DNA of 64,000 nucleotides from an uncultured Bacteroidales bacterium. Its GTDB lineage: Bacteria > Bacteroidota > Bacteroidia > Bacteroidales > UBA932. The notes beneath the pieces are model-generated. The model saw only the letters and a list, made by a program, of their open reading frames with translations. It did not search any database and was not told the DNA's origin. The stretch spans positions 1-64,000 of the forward strand of contig CAKUTA010000006.1 of assembly GCA_934691625.1 (NCBI GenBank). The letters are read 5' to 3'. The first letter of the stretch is position 1; each line of letters begins with the position of its first letter. The translations under genes were made by a program, and so were the position numbers. This document shows, in pieces, positions 45,807-55,989 of this stretch.

Positions 45807-45844
45807 GCGGCTGACCGGAAAACCGGCCGGCCGCTTGTTTTCTC
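45807..45844 (+). terminator. Terminator of the DUF3276 gene
   Basis: GCGGCTGACCGG (45807-45818), loop AAAA, CCGGCCGGCCGC (45823-45834), then TTGTTTTCTC. The 12-bp stem has one mismatch and one G-U pair. Confidence 0.8.
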
Positions 45845-45860
45845 TGATTGTACAGGCACG

Positions 45861-45893
45861 TTTTTCGTAAATCAAAATAAATCGTTACATTTG
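45861..45893 (+). promoter_or_regulatory. Promoter of the amidohydrolase-pnp unit
   Basis: TTTTT (45861-45865), 20-base spacer, TACATTTG (45886-45893). The predicted start lies about 20 bases before the ATG at 45919. Confidence 0.6.
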
Positions 45894-45918
45894 GGGACTT
45901 ATATAAAAATAAAAACAA

Positions 45919-47199
45919 ATGACCTCTATATTACTGAAGAATATAAGCTGTAACGGGATCCTGTCCGATATCTATATCGAGGGAACCAGGATAAAGCGAA
46001 TAATGCCCGTAGGCAGCACTGGAGGGACGGGAGACTGCCGAATCGCCTCCGGAGTGGAAGTGATGGACTGCGAAGGGAAGACAGCTGTGCCGGGATTCAT
46101 CAATATGCATACACATGCTGCAATGTCCCTTATGCGCGGTACCGGAGAAGATGTGGTATTCGCGGACTGGATCAGGGATATATGGGAGATGGAGACCAGG
46201 ATTGATGCGGATTTCGTCTATTGGGGAACCAAGGTAGCCTGTCTCGAAATGATAAAGACCGGAACCACCACCTTCAATGACCAGTACTGGTACTCCCCAT
46301 ACGCCAGACGTGCAGCCATAGAGATGGGCATCCGCCCTGTCATATCGTACGTGGCTATCGACCACAATGACAAGGAGGAGTGCGAGTGCCAGAAGGAGAA
46401 ATGCACCCAGGCATACGTGGATTCGCTTGACGTGAAAGACGGAGGAATCTTCGAGATGGCATTCCACGCAATCTATTCCACAAGCGAGGAGCTGATGTGC
46501 TGGGTATCAGAATTTGCGAAAAAGCATAATCTGAAACTGCATATACATCTTTGCGAGACTGAAAAGGAAGTCCTTGACTGCAAGGCTGCACATGGAGGGC
46601 TTACTCCGGTGGAATACCTCGACAGGCTCGGGATTCTGGACCGTAATGTCCTCGCGGCGCACACATTGTGGCTCACTGACAATGACATCGAGATCCTGGG
46701 AAAGCACCATGTGAGCTGCGTGCACAACATAAACTCCAACACCAAGCTTGCATCCGGCTACAAGTTCAGATACAATGAGCTGCGCGATGCCGGAGCCAAC
46801 GTCTGCATCGGCACGGACGGCTGCGCATCATCGAATAACCTCGATATGCTCGAAGCCATGAAGACTGCTGCATTGTTCCAGAAAGCATGGCGAAATGATC
46901 CTAAGGCTCTGCCACTTAACGAGCTGATATCACTTGCCACCGTCAATGGAGCAAAAGCATTGGGGCTTGATACTGGCGTACTTGAAGAAGGCAAGATTGC
47001 CGACATCCTCATTGTCAATACCGAGAACTCGTTCTTCGTCTCGCCAGGAAGCTTCCTGTCCAACCTTATCTATTCGGCACACAGCGACTGCATAGAATAC
47101 ATGATAGCCGGCGGCAAGTTCGTGATGAGGAACAGGAAAGTCAAGGATGAGGCGCAGATAATAGCCAATGCGCAGGAGCAGCTTGTAAAAATCATCTAA
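45919..47199 (+). CDS. Amidohydrolase, MTA/SAH-deaminase-like
   Basis: 426-aa metal-dependent amidohydrolase of the chlorohydrolase/MtaD group, which deaminates S-adenosylhomocysteine, methylthioadenosine or related adenine nucleosides. Metal ligands: H-x-H in [17 protein letters not shown], His in [14 protein letters not shown], His in [11 protein letters not shown] and Asp in [14 protein letters not shown], the last motif typical of SAH/MTA deaminases. The next gene is a purine nucleoside phosphorylase (13-base gap), which would cleave the inosine-type product, supporting a purine-salvage role. The exact substrate is inferred. Confidence 0.85.
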   Translation: MTSILLKNISCNGILSDIYIEGTRIKRIMPVGSTGGTGDCRIASGVEVMDCEGKTAVPGFINMHTHAAMSLMRGTGEDVVFADWIRDIWEMETRIDADFVYWGTKVACLEMIKTGTTTFNDQYWYSPYARRAAIEMGIRPVISYVAIDHNDKEECECQKEKCTQAYVDSLDVKDGGIFEMAFHAIYSTSEELMCWVSEFAKKHNLKLHIHLCETEKEVLDCKAAHGGLTPVEYLDRLGILDRNVLAAHTLWLTDNDIEILGKHHVSCVHNINSNTKLASGYKFRYNELRDAGANVCIGTDGCASSNNLDMLEAMKTAALFQKAWRNDPKALPLNELISLATVNGAKALGLDTGVLEEGKIADILIVNTENSFFVSPGSFLSNLIYSAHSDCIEYMIAGGKFVMRNRKVKDEAQIIANAQEQLVKII

Positions 47200-47212
47200 A
47201 TCAATATTATAC

Positions 47213-48040
47213 ATGGATCCAAGAGCAGAAAAAATTTTCAAGGCAGCGGACTTTGTAAAGGAGCGCCTTGACGGAAAAGTTCCTGTTGCAGGAATTGTAC
47301 TGGGAAGCGGTCTTGGCAAACTTGCAGACAAGATACAGAACCCGATAATCATCCACTACAAGGACATTCCAGGATTTCCGGTATCAACGGCGATAGGACA
47401 CAAGGGAAATTTCATCGCCGGCGAGCTGGGAGGCAAGTTCGTAATAGCCATGCAGGGACGTATCCATTATTATGAAGGATACCCGATGGAGATGGTCACG
47501 CTGCCTATCCGTGTGATGAAAGTGCTTGGCATCAGCTACCTGTTCGTCTCGAATGCCGCTGGCGGTATCAATTTTGATTTCCGTGTAGGCGACCTGATGA
47601 TCATCAAGGATCACATCAATATGCTTCCTAACCCGCTCATCGGCCCTAATCTGGATGAGTTCGGTCCAAGGTTTCCTGACATGACTCATCCATACGACGC
47701 CGCACTTATCGCCAAGGCGAAGGAAATCGCAGCTGAAGAAGGCATTGAACTGCACGAAGGTGTGTATATTGCCGGTACAGGCCCGTCCTACGAGACTCCT
47801 GCCGAATGGCATTTCTTCAGGACAGTAGGCGCAGATGCCGCCGGCATGAGCACCGTTCCGGAGGTCATCGTGGCAAGACATTCAGGCATACCGGTCTTCG
47901 GCATGTCCGTGATCACGAATGCTGCACAGAAGGAGTTCTCAGCCGACTATAAGAATGACGGGGATGACGTTGTGAAGGCAGCAGATGCGGCAGCGGGGAA
48001 AATGACATTGCTTTTCTCCAGAATTATAGAATCATTATAA
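47213..48040 (+). CDS. Purine-nucleoside phosphorylase
   Basis: 275-aa trimeric-type PNP that phosphorolyses inosine/guanosine or related nucleosides. Motifs: phosphate site [29 protein letters not shown]; the family signature [18 protein letters not shown]; and the base-binding site [18 protein letters not shown] with Glu. Followed at once by a hairpin terminator. Functions with the upstream deaminase in purine salvage. Confidence 0.95.
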   Translation: MDPRAEKIFKAADFVKERLDGKVPVAGIVLGSGLGKLADKIQNPIIIHYKDIPGFPVSTAIGHKGNFIAGELGGKFVIAMQGRIHYYEGYPMEMVTLPIRVMKVLGISYLFVSNAAGGINFDFRVGDLMIIKDHINMLPNPLIGPNLDEFGPRFPDMTHPYDAALIAKAKEIAAEEGIELHEGVYIAGTGPSYETPAEWHFFRTVGADAAGMSTVPEVIVARHSGIPVFGMSVITNAAQKEFSADYKNDGDDVVKAADAAAGKMTLLFSRIIESL

Positions 48041-48055
48041 AAACAGATTTCATGC

Positions 48056-48100
48056 AATGGCATCCGCGGAACATACCCGGATGTCATTGTCATTTTTTAC
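48056..48100 (+). terminator. Terminator between pnp and nadE
   Basis: AATGGCATCCG (48056-48066) pairs with CGGATGTCATT (48078-48088), with one G-U pair, followed by GTCATTTTTT. It lies before the nadE ATG at 48109 and argues against a longer nadE start at 48052. Confidence 0.8.
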
Positions 48101-48108
48101 AGACATAT

Positions 48109-50148
48109 ATGGATTTTGGATTTATCAGAGTTGCGGCGGCTGTGCCAAGAGTGAAGGTTGCCGATGTGGATGCAAACGTGGACGAGATATGCAGGCTTGT
48201 GGAACAGGCCGAGAATGACAATGTCTCCATTCTTGCTTTTCCGGAGCTTTCAATAACGGGATATACCTGCGGAGACCTGTTCGGACAGGAGCTGCTCATC
48301 CGCAAGGCCGAGGACGGGATCAGGAGGCTGAAGGCTTTCTCCAGAGGAAAGGCCGTCACCATAGTTGCAGGAGTCCCTGTCAGAGTCAATGCTTCCATAT
48401 ACAACTGCGCAGCTGTGATCCACAATGGCTCCCTACGCGGACTTGTGCCTAAGATCCACCTTCCTTCTTATAATGAATACTATGAATCGCGATGGTTTTC
48501 AAGCGGTTCCGATTTTCTTTACAAGGCGGACAATGCGGCTGCGCCTCTCTATGACGATGCCAAGAATTGCAGCACTCCATGCGCCGGAGCTGAAATCGTA
48601 TATGCCGGATATAAAGTCAATGTCTATCCGAACCTGCTGTTTACGGCAGGACGCGGAACTTTCGCCGTGGAAATCTGCGAAGACCTGTGGACACCCATTC
48701 CGCCGTCCTCGCACCATGCCCTGGCAGGAGCGAACATCATTGTGAACCTGTCAGCAAGCAACGAGATCCTCATGAAGCACATATACCGCAAGCAGCTTGT
48801 AAGCCAGCAGTCCGCAAGGACAATATCCGCATACATATACTGCTCATGCGGCTATGGTGAATCCACCCAGGATGTAGTGTATGCAGGCTCATCTCTCATC
48901 TATGAGAACGGAAGCCTCATGGCGGAGAACGAGAGATTCTCGATGAGCCCTGGAATGATATCGGCGGACATTGATATAGACAAGCTGAAGATTCTCAGGC
49001 AAAAGGAAACCACATTCCACGCCTTCTCCCCTGACGGGACTACAGATGGTGCAGATGCCAGGAGATATGTCAGGATTCCTTCAGGAGATGGTGCCGCCAC
49101 TGATTTCGGCATGGAGCTGCGGAGACATGTTGAAGCCCATCCATTCGTTCCAGGTGAACCGGCAGAACGTGACGTACGATGCCGCGAAATCACGGCGATA
49201 CAAGTCGCAGGACTCGCCACCCGTCTGGCTCATATCAACTCCAGAACGGCAGTAATAGGCATTTCAGGAGGTCTAGACAGCACTTTGGCGCTGCTCGTGA
49301 CTGTCCTGGCATTCGACAAGCTGGGATGGGACAGGAAACGCATCATCGGAATAACAATGCCCGGCCTCGGGACGACAGCCCGCACACACTCCAACGCAGC
49401 TGACCTCATGGACGAGCTGGGAGTGACATCACTTGAGATTCCTATCGGGAAGGCTGTCGCACAGCACTTCAAGGATATCGGACAGGACCCGCAGATGCAG
49501 GATGTCACATACGAGAATTCGCAGGCACGTGAACGCACCCAGATTCTTATGGATGTGGCAAACAAGGAGAACGGGATTGTCGTAGGTACAGGTGACCTGT
49601 CGGAACTGGCGCTTGGCTGGGCGACATATAATGGCGACCACATGTCCATGTACGCAGTGAATGCGAGCATCCCGAAGACCCTGGTGAAATACCTGGTAGG
49701 CTGGGCGGCGGACAATCATTTCGCAACCATGGGCAATACTGGACAACGTTCTGTGCATGAGATACTTATGGATATCATAGACACACCTATAAGCCCTGAA
49801 CTCAAGCCTGCAGACGAGAACGGGGACATTGCACAGAAAACGGAAGACCTCGTGGGGCCTTACGAACTCCACGATTTCTTCCTGTACAACATCTTCCGTT
49901 TCGGATTCGCTCCATCGAAAGTCTATTTCCTTGCGAAGAAGGCATTTGCAGGCATCTACAATGACGACGTCATCCTGAAATGGCTGGACACCTTCGTAAG
50001 AAGATTCTTCGCACAGCAGTTCAAGCGCTCATGTCTGCCTGACTGTCCGAAAGTAGGTTCAGTATCACTGTCCCCCAGAGGCGACTGGAGAATGCCTTCA
50101 GATGCATGGAGGACAATGTTCCTTAATGACCTTGACGGGCTGCGCTGA
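48109..50148 (+). CDS. nadE: Glutamine-dependent NAD+ synthetase
   Basis: 679-aa two-domain enzyme making NAD+ from deamido-NAD+. The N-terminal nitrilase/amidohydrolase domain supplies ammonia from glutamine: Glu in AFPELSITGYTCGD, Lys in VPKIHLPSYNEYY and Cys in VEICEDLWTP form the triad. The C-terminal synthetase domain carries the ATP pyrophosphatase loop GISGGLDSTLALLV and GTGDLSELALGW. Start MDFGFIRVAAA (48109); the longer frame contains the terminator hairpin. Its 3' end overlaps the convergent lpdA gene by 26 bases. Confidence 0.95.
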   Translation: MDFGFIRVAAAVPRVKVADVDANVDEICRLVEQAENDNVSILAFPELSITGYTCGDLFGQELLIRKAEDGIRRLKAFSRGKAVTIVAGVPVRVNASIYNCAAVIHNGSLRGLVPKIHLPSYNEYYESRWFSSGSDFLYKADNAAAPLYDDAKNCSTPCAGAEIVYAGYKVNVYPNLLFTAGRGTFAVEICEDLWTPIPPSSHHALAGANIIVNLSASNEILMKHIYRKQLVSQQSARTISAYIYCSCGYGESTQDVVYAGSSLIYENGSLMAENERFSMSPGMISADIDIDKLKILRQKETTFHAFSPDGTTDGADARRYVRIPSGDGAATDFGMELRRHVEAHPFVPGEPAERDVRCREITAIQVAGLATRLAHINSRTAVIGISGGLDSTLALLVTVLAFDKLGWDRKRIIGITMPGLGTTARTHSNAADLMDELGVTSLEIPIGKAVAQHFKDIGQDPQMQDVTYENSQARERTQILMDVANKENGIVVGTGDLSELALGWATYNGDHMSMYAVNASIPKTLVKYLVGWAADNHFATMGNTGQRSVHEILMDIIDTPISPELKPADENGDIAQKTEDLVGPYELHDFFLYNIFRFGFAPSKVYFLAKKAFAGIYNDDVILKWLDTFVRRFFAQQFKRSCLPDCPKVGSVSLSPRGDWRMPSDAWRTMFLNDLDGLR

Positions 50149-51529
50149 GAATCACCTCTGAAAGCGTCGGATGCGGATGCACCATTCTTCTGATATCATC
50201 TACGGTTCCATGCATATTCATCAATGCGGCAACCTCCTGGATGATATCGGAGGCATGCGCTCCGAAGATATGGCATCCGAGTATCTGCCCAGGAACGTAT
50301 GAGCTTCCCTCGCCGGCAGTAATCAGCTTGCAGAATCCTTCAGGCTCATCCATAGCCAGAGCCTTTCCATTAGCCCGGAACATTGACTTAAGGCATTTTA
50401 CCGGGATTTCGGCAGCCTCACATTCATCTTCCGTCATTCCGACCACCGCCACTTCAGGGGATGTGAATACCGCCGCAGGGACTATTCCTAAGTCAATGCC
50501 ATCTCTCAAAGGGCATTCGGGGCTTCTGCCTGAGGCCTCGGCCAAGATTGTGTTCAGCGCACGCTCCCCTTCAAACGACGCGACATGCGCCAGCATCATT
50601 CCGCCACGTACATCTCCGACAGCAAATATGTTCGGTATATTCGTCCTCATGTTTGCATCAGTGGCAATGCCTTTCGGCACATATTCGATTCCGGCGGCTT
50701 CAAGGTTCAGCCCATCGGTATATGGGCGGCGTCCTACAGCCATCAGCACATTATCTGCCAGCACATTACATTCCTTATCTTTCTTCAGGTATCTGATTCC
50801 TAGTGAATCTCCGGAACGTTCAATGCCCTGAACCTGGGCTGATGTCTCTATCGAGATCCCGCGTTTGCCAAGGGCCTGCTTCAAGCGCTTGGCCATATCG
50901 GTATCGAACCGTGGCAGGATATCCTTGCAATACTCCAGGACAGTGACTTCTGAACCGAAACTATGGAAGATCGATGCGAACTCAAGTCCTATCACGCCTG
51001 CGCCGATGACACAGAGCCGTTCAGGAACATGGTCTATTGACAGTATCTCCCGTGATGTCAGAACTCCAGGAATATCGTTCCCCGGAACAGGCAATGTTGC
51101 TGACTGCGAGCCTGTAGCAATGATTATATAGTCAGATACCAGCTCCAGGACGCTTCCGTCTTCAGCCTTGACAGCTACAGTATGACTGTCCCTGAATGAA
51201 GCCCGCCCATAGACAAGATGTATAAGCTTGTTCTTAAGCAGGAACTCCACTCCTCCACGAAGCTGGCTGACCACCTCGTCCTTACGCTGCATCGCTGCGC
51301 CTATGCTGAACGATAGCCTTTCAGCAGAAATCCCGAATCGGGAAGCATTGCGCAGCTCCCTCAGGACCTCAGCATTGCGGCACAAGGCCTTGGTCGGGAT
51401 GCATCCTTCATTGAGGCAGGTTCCTCCGGCAGGTCCCGCGGAAACGATGTTCACTTCGATTCCTCTGGCAGCGACAGCCACGGCAGTTTCATATCCGCCG
51501 GGCCCCGCTCCTATAATCGTAATCACCAT
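50123..51529 (-). CDS. lpdA: Dihydrolipoyl dehydrogenase (L-protein)
   Basis: 468-aa flavoprotein that reoxidises lipoyl-GcvH with NAD+. FAD fold ITIIGAGPGGYETAVAVAAR; redox disulfide in GGTCLNEGCIPTKAL; NAD fold LCVIGAGVIGLEFASIF; C-terminal His/Glu catalytic pair in VHPHPTLSEV. The ATG at 51529 is one base after the gcvPB stop; an ATG at 51538 overlaps it. Last gene of the glycine-cleavage operon, overlapping nadE convergently by 26 bases without an intervening terminator. Confidence 0.95.
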   Translation of the reverse strand: MVITIIGAGPGGYETAVAVAARGIEVNIVSAGPAGGTCLNEGCIPTKALCRNAEVLRELRNASRFGISAERLSFSIGAAMQRKDEVVSQLRGGVEFLLKNKLIHLVYGRASFRDSHTVAVKAEDGSVLELVSDYIIIATGSQSATLPVPGNDIPGVLTSREILSIDHVPERLCVIGAGVIGLEFASIFHSFGSEVTVLEYCKDILPRFDTDMAKRLKQALGKRGISIETSAQVQGIERSGDSLGIRYLKKDKECNVLADNVLMAVGRRPYTDGLNLEAAGIEYVPKGIATDANMRTNIPNIFAVGDVRGGMMLAHVASFEGERALNTILAEASGRSPECPLRDGIDLGIVPAAVFTSPEVAVVGMTEDECEAAEIPVKCLKSMFRANGKALAMDEPEGFCKLITAGEGSSYVPGQILGCHIFGAHASDIIQEVAALMNMHGTVDDIRRMVHPHPTLSEVILSAARQGH

Positions 51530-51530
51530 A

Positions 51531-53009
51531 TCACGCATCTCCATATTTAAGAACCGGCTGTCTGGCGGCACGAGTTTCATCCGGACGGCTTATAGGCGTA
51601 TTGTGTGGCGCACCTTTAAGAATATCAGGATTTTCCGCAGCCTCGGCAGCAATCTTTCTCATCACTTCTATAAACGCATCTATAGTCTCTTTAGATTCCG
51701 TCTCCGTAGGCTCTATCATTATAGCCTGATGGAACAGCAGAGGGAAATAGATGGTCGGTGCATGGAAGCCGAAGTCCAGCAAGCGTTTAGCGACATCAAG
51801 CGTAGTGGCTCCTGAATGTTCCTCTCCAGGACGCCCGCCATCGTCAATCAGTCCGTCAAAGACAAATTCATGCTTGCATACCGACGGTATAGGAAGCTTG
51901 TAGCAGTCTTTCAGACATTCCTTTATGTAATTTGCCGACATTGTCGCGAATTTTCCTGCCAGACGGATATGCTGACGCCCCAGCATCAGGATATATGCGT
52001 ATGCCCGAAGGATTACGCCGAAATTTCCCATGAACGCCGATATCTGTCCGGCTGATTCAGGCAATTCTCCGGCACCTGATATATGGAACGTCCCGTCATC
52101 TTTCTTCACCACATGAGGGACAGGAAGATACGGCAGCAGATGCTCTGCTACGCCTATAGGTCCCGAGCCAGGTCCGCCTCCGCCGTGAGGTGTCGAGAAT
52201 GTCTTGTGGAGATTCAGATGCATGATGTCAAATCCCATGTCCCCAGGACGTACAACGCCGAGAAGAGGGTTCATGTTGGCACCATCATAATACAGCAGTC
52301 CACCGCATCCGTGCACAAGTGAAGCAATCTCCCCTATCTCCTTTTCAAATAGTCCGAGCGTATTCGGATTGGTCATCATGATGCCAGCGACATCATCACC
52401 GAGAAGAGGAACGAGGTCCGCCACATCTATAAGCCCGGAAGCATTGGACTTGACCTCCACGACTTCCAGCCCGCATACTGCGGCACTTGCAGGATTGGTT
52501 CCATGGGCACTGTCCGGCACTATCACTTTAGTTCTACGGGTATCTCCACGGAGCAGATGATACTGGCGCATCACCATCAGCCCGGTAAGCTCGCCATGGG
52601 CACCGGCACACGGATTGAATGTGAAACCTGCCATCCCGGTTATCGCTGCCAGGGATTTCTCCATGTTATAGTAAACCTCCAGCGCACCCTGCACAGTGGA
52701 TTCTGGCTGAAGAGGGTGAAGCCCGAGGAAGCCGGGCATTGCCGCGATCTCCTCACTTATCTTAGGATTATACTTCATCGTGCAGCTTCCGAGAGGGTAG
52801 AACCCAGTATCCACCCCGAAGTTCATCTGCGACAGGTTAGTATAATGTCTCACAGTATCCACCTCGCTGACCTCCGGAAGACTCAGCTCCGATTTTCTGG
52901 ATAGTGTGCCAGGCACTTCAGGATTCTGTCCGAACACATTTTCAGGAAGAGAATAGCCCGTGCGCCCAGGACGGGACAGCTCAAATATAAGTTTATCGTA
53001 GTATTTCAT
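51531..53009 (-). CDS. gcvPB: Glycine dehydrogenase (decarboxylating) subunit 2
   Basis: 492-aa PLP-binding half of the P-protein, which decarboxylates glycine and loads the aminomethyl group on GcvH. The PLP lysine lies in [34 protein letters not shown] and [13 protein letters not shown] are also conserved. The ATG at 53009 is preceded by a clear Shine-Dalgarno-like GGGAGGTG, rare in this window; a GTG at 53018 is less likely. The gene begins just after the gcvPA stop codon (53012-53014). Confidence 0.97.
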   Translation of the reverse strand: MKYYDKLIFELSRPGRTGYSLPENVFGQNPEVPGTLSRKSELSLPEVSEVDTVRHYTNLSQMNFGVDTGFYPLGSCTMKYNPKISEEIAAMPGFLGLHPLQPESTVQGALEVYYNMEKSLAAITGMAGFTFNPCAGAHGELTGLMVMRQYHLLRGDTRRTKVIVPDSAHGTNPASAAVCGLEVVEVKSNASGLIDVADLVPLLGDDVAGIMMTNPNTLGLFEKEIGEIASLVHGCGGLLYYDGANMNPLLGVVRPGDMGFDIMHLNLHKTFSTPHGGGGPGSGPIGVAEHLLPYLPVPHVVKKDDGTFHISGAGELPESAGQISAFMGNFGVILRAYAYILMLGRQHIRLAGKFATMSANYIKECLKDCYKLPIPSVCKHEFVFDGLIDDGGRPGEEHSGATTLDVAKRLLDFGFHAPTIYFPLLFHQAIMIEPTETESKETIDAFIEVMRKIAAEAAENPDILKGAPHNTPISRPDETRAARQPVLKYGDA

Positions 53010-53011
53010 AG

Positions 53012-54337
53012 CTAGCACCTCCCGACAGCTTCTATTAATGAATCAATTTCCGCCTTAGTGCGTTTCTCCGTGACGCAGAAGCTCACATATCCGTCTTCTG
53101 TCTCCAGTGCACCGAACAGCCCTGCATCCAGAAGGCTCTGCTGCAGTTTCTCGACAGGCACAAGAGGCTTCAGGACGAACTCCTTCAGGAACGGCAGGCT
53201 GAACACTTCCGAGAACTTGCCCGTCTCCATGAGCCTGTCATGCAGATAGTGGGCTCCCGCGGATGACAGAGAATTGACTCGGCGCAGCCCCTCGGCTCCT
53301 ATAAGTGACATATAAACTGTCACATACAATGCCATAAGGCTCTGGTTGGAGCAGATATTGCTGGTAGCTTTCTCTCGCCTGATGTGCTGCTCCCTTGCCT
53401 GAAGCGTCAGAACGAAGCAGCGCCGCCCATCAGCATCTTCTGTCTGTCCGACTATACGTCCAGGCATCTTGCGAACATAATCCTTGCGGCATGCCATGAA
53501 ACCGACATACGGCCCGCCATAAGACAGCGGAATGCCTAGAGGCTGCCCATCCCCTACTGCAACATCAAATCCCCATTCTTCAGGTGTCCTTACTACAGCA
53601 AGAGCCGAAGGATCACAGTATTCCACGACAATGCCTTTCTCCTCATGGACTGCCTCGGCAAACCCCGTAAAATCTTCTATTATACCGAACCGGTTCAATG
53701 CCGGGACAATGATCCCCGCGACGTCCCCAGCCTGAAGCTCCTGTTTCAAAGCCTCAAGAGATGTCTGCCCGTCCTTATGCTCGATATATCCCAGCTGCAC
53801 GCCATGATATCGGGCATAGGTCTCGACCGTATGGCGGACATTCTGCAGCAATGTGCTCGACAGAAGGACCCTGGTCTTGCGTTTCGTGCAGGCAATCGCC
53901 ATCTTCATCGCCTCTGCAGCAGCCGTAGGGCCATCATACATTGAGGCATTGGACACATCCATTCCTGTCAATGCGCATATCATGCTCTGATATTCAAAGA
54001 TATAACGCAGCGTACCCTGGGAGATCTCGGCCTGATACGGGGTATATGCCGTAAGGAACTCCGAACGGGAGCAGATATACGGCACCACTGCCGGGGTATA
54101 ATGGTCATACGCCCCAGCGCCTGCAAAGATCTTAAGCTGGACATTCCTGCGGTCCAGGGCATGAAAGAAATCCCGCACCTGCTGCTCCGACAGAGCATCC
54201 GGCAGGTCATATTCACCTTTGAAGATGAACTTCTCCGGGACATCCGCATAGAGGTCATCCAGCGAAGACACCCCTATACGGTCCAGCATTGCCTTTATAT
54301 CATCCTCTGTATGAGTAAAATATGCAAAAGTAGACAT
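53012..54337 (-). CDS. gcvPA: Glycine dehydrogenase (decarboxylating) subunit 1
   Basis: 441-aa N-terminal half of the two-subunit P-protein. Family features: [15 protein letters not shown] at the start, [39 protein letters not shown] and [14 protein letters not shown]. Lacks the PLP lysine, which is in GcvPB, as expected for the split form. Lies 26 bases after gcvH. Confidence 0.97.
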   Translation of the reverse strand: MSTFAYFTHTEDDIKAMLDRIGVSSLDDLYADVPEKFIFKGEYDLPDALSEQQVRDFFHALDRRNVQLKIFAGAGAYDHYTPAVVPYICSRSEFLTAYTPYQAEISQGTLRYIFEYQSMICALTGMDVSNASMYDGPTAAAEAMKMAIACTKRKTRVLLSSTLLQNVRHTVETYARYHGVQLGYIEHKDGQTSLEALKQELQAGDVAGIIVPALNRFGIIEDFTGFAEAVHEEKGIVVEYCDPSALAVVRTPEEWGFDVAVGDGQPLGIPLSYGGPYVGFMACRKDYVRKMPGRIVGQTEDADGRRCFVLTLQAREQHIRREKATSNICSNQSLMALYVTVYMSLIGAEGLRRVNSLSSAGAHYLHDRLMETGKFSEVFSLPFLKEFVLKPLVPVEKLQQSLLDAGLFGALETEDGYVSFCVTEKRTKAEIDSLIEAVGRC

Positions 54338-54363
54338 ATTGTTATCAGTTTTAGTGATATGGT

Positions 54364-54744
54364 CTATTTTTCTGTTACCTTAGCGTATCCGGCGGCATCC
54401 AGAAGCCCGTCAACCTCCGAAGGGTCGCTCATCTTCACCTTGATAATCCAGTTCGCATACGGGTCCTGGTTTATCAGTTCAGGAGAGTCCTCCAATGCCT
54501 CATTGTTCTCGATGACCGTGCCGCTGACAGGAGAGATCAGGTCGCTGGACGCCTTCACGCTCTCCAGGGCTCCGAACTCCTCATCCTTGCCTACCTCATC
54601 ATCGACATCTGGCATATCTACATAAGTGATATCGCCCATCTCGCTCTGTGCGAAATCAGTAACGCCTATGACAGCGACATCGCCTTCAACCTTTACCCAT
54701 TCGTGTGTCTCGCTATAAAGGAGACCTTCAATTACCTTGCTCAT
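54364..54744 (-). CDS. gcvH: Glycine cleavage system H protein
   Basis: 126-aa lipoyl carrier that shuttles the aminomethyl intermediate between P-, T- and L-proteins. Lipoylation Lys is in GALESVKASSDLISPVSG, preceded by GDITYVDMPDVDDEVGKDE. The C-terminus (ELINQDPYANWIIKVKMS) is typical. Lipoate is presumably attached by the co-encoded lplA product. Confidence 0.97.
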   Translation of the reverse strand: MSKVIEGLLYSETHEWVKVEGDVAVIGVTDFAQSEMGDITYVDMPDVDDEVGKDEEFGALESVKASSDLISPVSGTVIENNEALEDSPELINQDPYANWIIKVKMSDPSEVDGLLDAAGYAKVTEK

Positions 54745-54784
54745 GATTTTCTATGTTTTATGTGTTATTTGCTTTCGGAAGTAT

Positions 54785-54836
54785 GCATCTTAGGCTTGCA
54801 AGCTATAATACACTTTATCGGACTCAAGCCTGATGC
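54785..54836 (-). other. Hairpin in the gcvT-gcvH gap
   Basis: GCATC-(TT)-AGGCTTG (54785-54798) pairs with CAAGCCT-GATGC (54825-54836), leaving a 2-base bulge. No T-run follows on the minus strand, so it is not a normal terminator. In a 104-base gap inside an operon it may be an mRNA-processing or stability element that sets GcvH above GcvT. Confidence 0.45.
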
Positions 54837-54848
54837 GCATAAGTCTGT

Positions 54849-55952
54849 TTACTTTTTATAGTTTGTCTGGTAGAAGCGTTTTTTCACCACGACACCAGGG
54901 AACACTTTCTTGCGGATACGTATGAACACCTGTGTTCCAAGCTTGCTGTAGGCTGTCTGCACCATTGCGAAACAGATGCTCTTGTCCAGCGAGATGGAAT
55001 GATATCCCGTGGTCACCACACCTATCTGAGTGCCATCCTCTGTCTCCACAGGATATGTCGCCCTAGGTATTGCCTTGTCCTGCAGCTCGATGCCGACCAG
55101 CTTCCTGCTTGTACCTTCAGCTTTCTGGCGGACAAGCACATCTTTCCCTATGAACTCCTCCTTGTCAAGCTTGCAGAACATTCCAAGCCCGGCCTCTATC
55201 GGCGTGATGGTATCGGACAGTTCATCTCCATAGAGCGGAAGCCCCGCCTCGAAGCGCAATGTGTCACGGCATCCTAGACCGCATGGAGTCACTCCTGCAT
55301 CCAGCAGAATCTTCCATATTTCCCTGATTCCGTCAGGTGAAGTGTACAGCTCGAAGCCGTCCTCCCCTGTATATCCGGTACGGCTGACAATCATTCTCTT
55401 ACCATTCCACTGGGATTCATAGCAGGTATAGAATGTCAATGCTGCCGCTTCTTTCAGCCCAAGCACCTCAGTGACAATCTTTTCCGCATCAGGTCCCTGC
55501 ACGGCGACCTGGCCCCAGCTGTCTGACTCGTTGACCACTGTCACATCATATCCTGCCGTCTGCGCCATTATCCACTGATAGTCCTTATCAATGTTGGCGG
55601 CATTGACAACGAGCAGGAAATGGTCTGGCTCGAATTCCCGATAGACAAGAAGGTCATCCACCACGCCTCCATCAGGATGAAGCATCATGCCATAAAGCAC
55701 CTTTCCTGCCTCGAAGCCACATATTTCATTGGTAAAAATATGGTTCACGAACTTTTCCGCATCTGGCCCGCTGACAAATATCTCGCCCATGTGTGAGACA
55801 TCGAACATTCCGGCATGATGACGGACAGCATTATGCTCTTCAGTTATAGATGTGTACTGAATCGGCATCATGAACCCTGCAAAAGGGCTCATCTTGGCTC
55901 CAAGTGCCAAATGACTGTCATATAGACAGGTTTTCTTAAGATTTTCCTCCAT
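54849..55952 (-). CDS. gcvT: Aminomethyltransferase (T-protein)
   Basis: 367-aa folate-dependent T-protein that releases ammonia and forms methylene-tetrahydrofolate from aminomethyl-GcvH. N-terminus LKKTCLYDSHLALGAKMSPF followed by GFMMPIQYTSITEEHNAVR and GMFDVSHMGEI; SRTGYTGEDGFELY and CGLGCRDTLRFEAGLPLYG are the family signatures with the catalytic Asp near MFDVSHMGE. Between lplA (37 bases) and gcvH (104 bases with a hairpin). Confidence 0.97.
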   Translation of the reverse strand: MEENLKKTCLYDSHLALGAKMSPFAGFMMPIQYTSITEEHNAVRHHAGMFDVSHMGEIFVSGPDAEKFVNHIFTNEICGFEAGKVLYGMMLHPDGGVVDDLLVYREFEPDHFLLVVNAANIDKDYQWIMAQTAGYDVTVVNESDSWGQVAVQGPDAEKIVTEVLGLKEAAALTFYTCYESQWNGKRMIVSRTGYTGEDGFELYTSPDGIREIWKILLDAGVTPCGLGCRDTLRFEAGLPLYGDELSDTITPIEAGLGMFCKLDKEEFIGKDVLVRQKAEGTSRKLVGIELQDKAIPRATYPVETEDGTQIGVVTTGYHSISLDKSICFAMVQTAYSKLGTQVFIRIRKKVFPGVVVKKRFYQTNYKK

Positions 55953-55989
55953 AGTTTTGTGTTATTAGTTTTGTATTATTGTCTGTTTA

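Noticed and set aside
48052..48108. Earlier nadE start
   Set aside because: The extra codons coincide with the pnp terminator hairpin and are not family-like.
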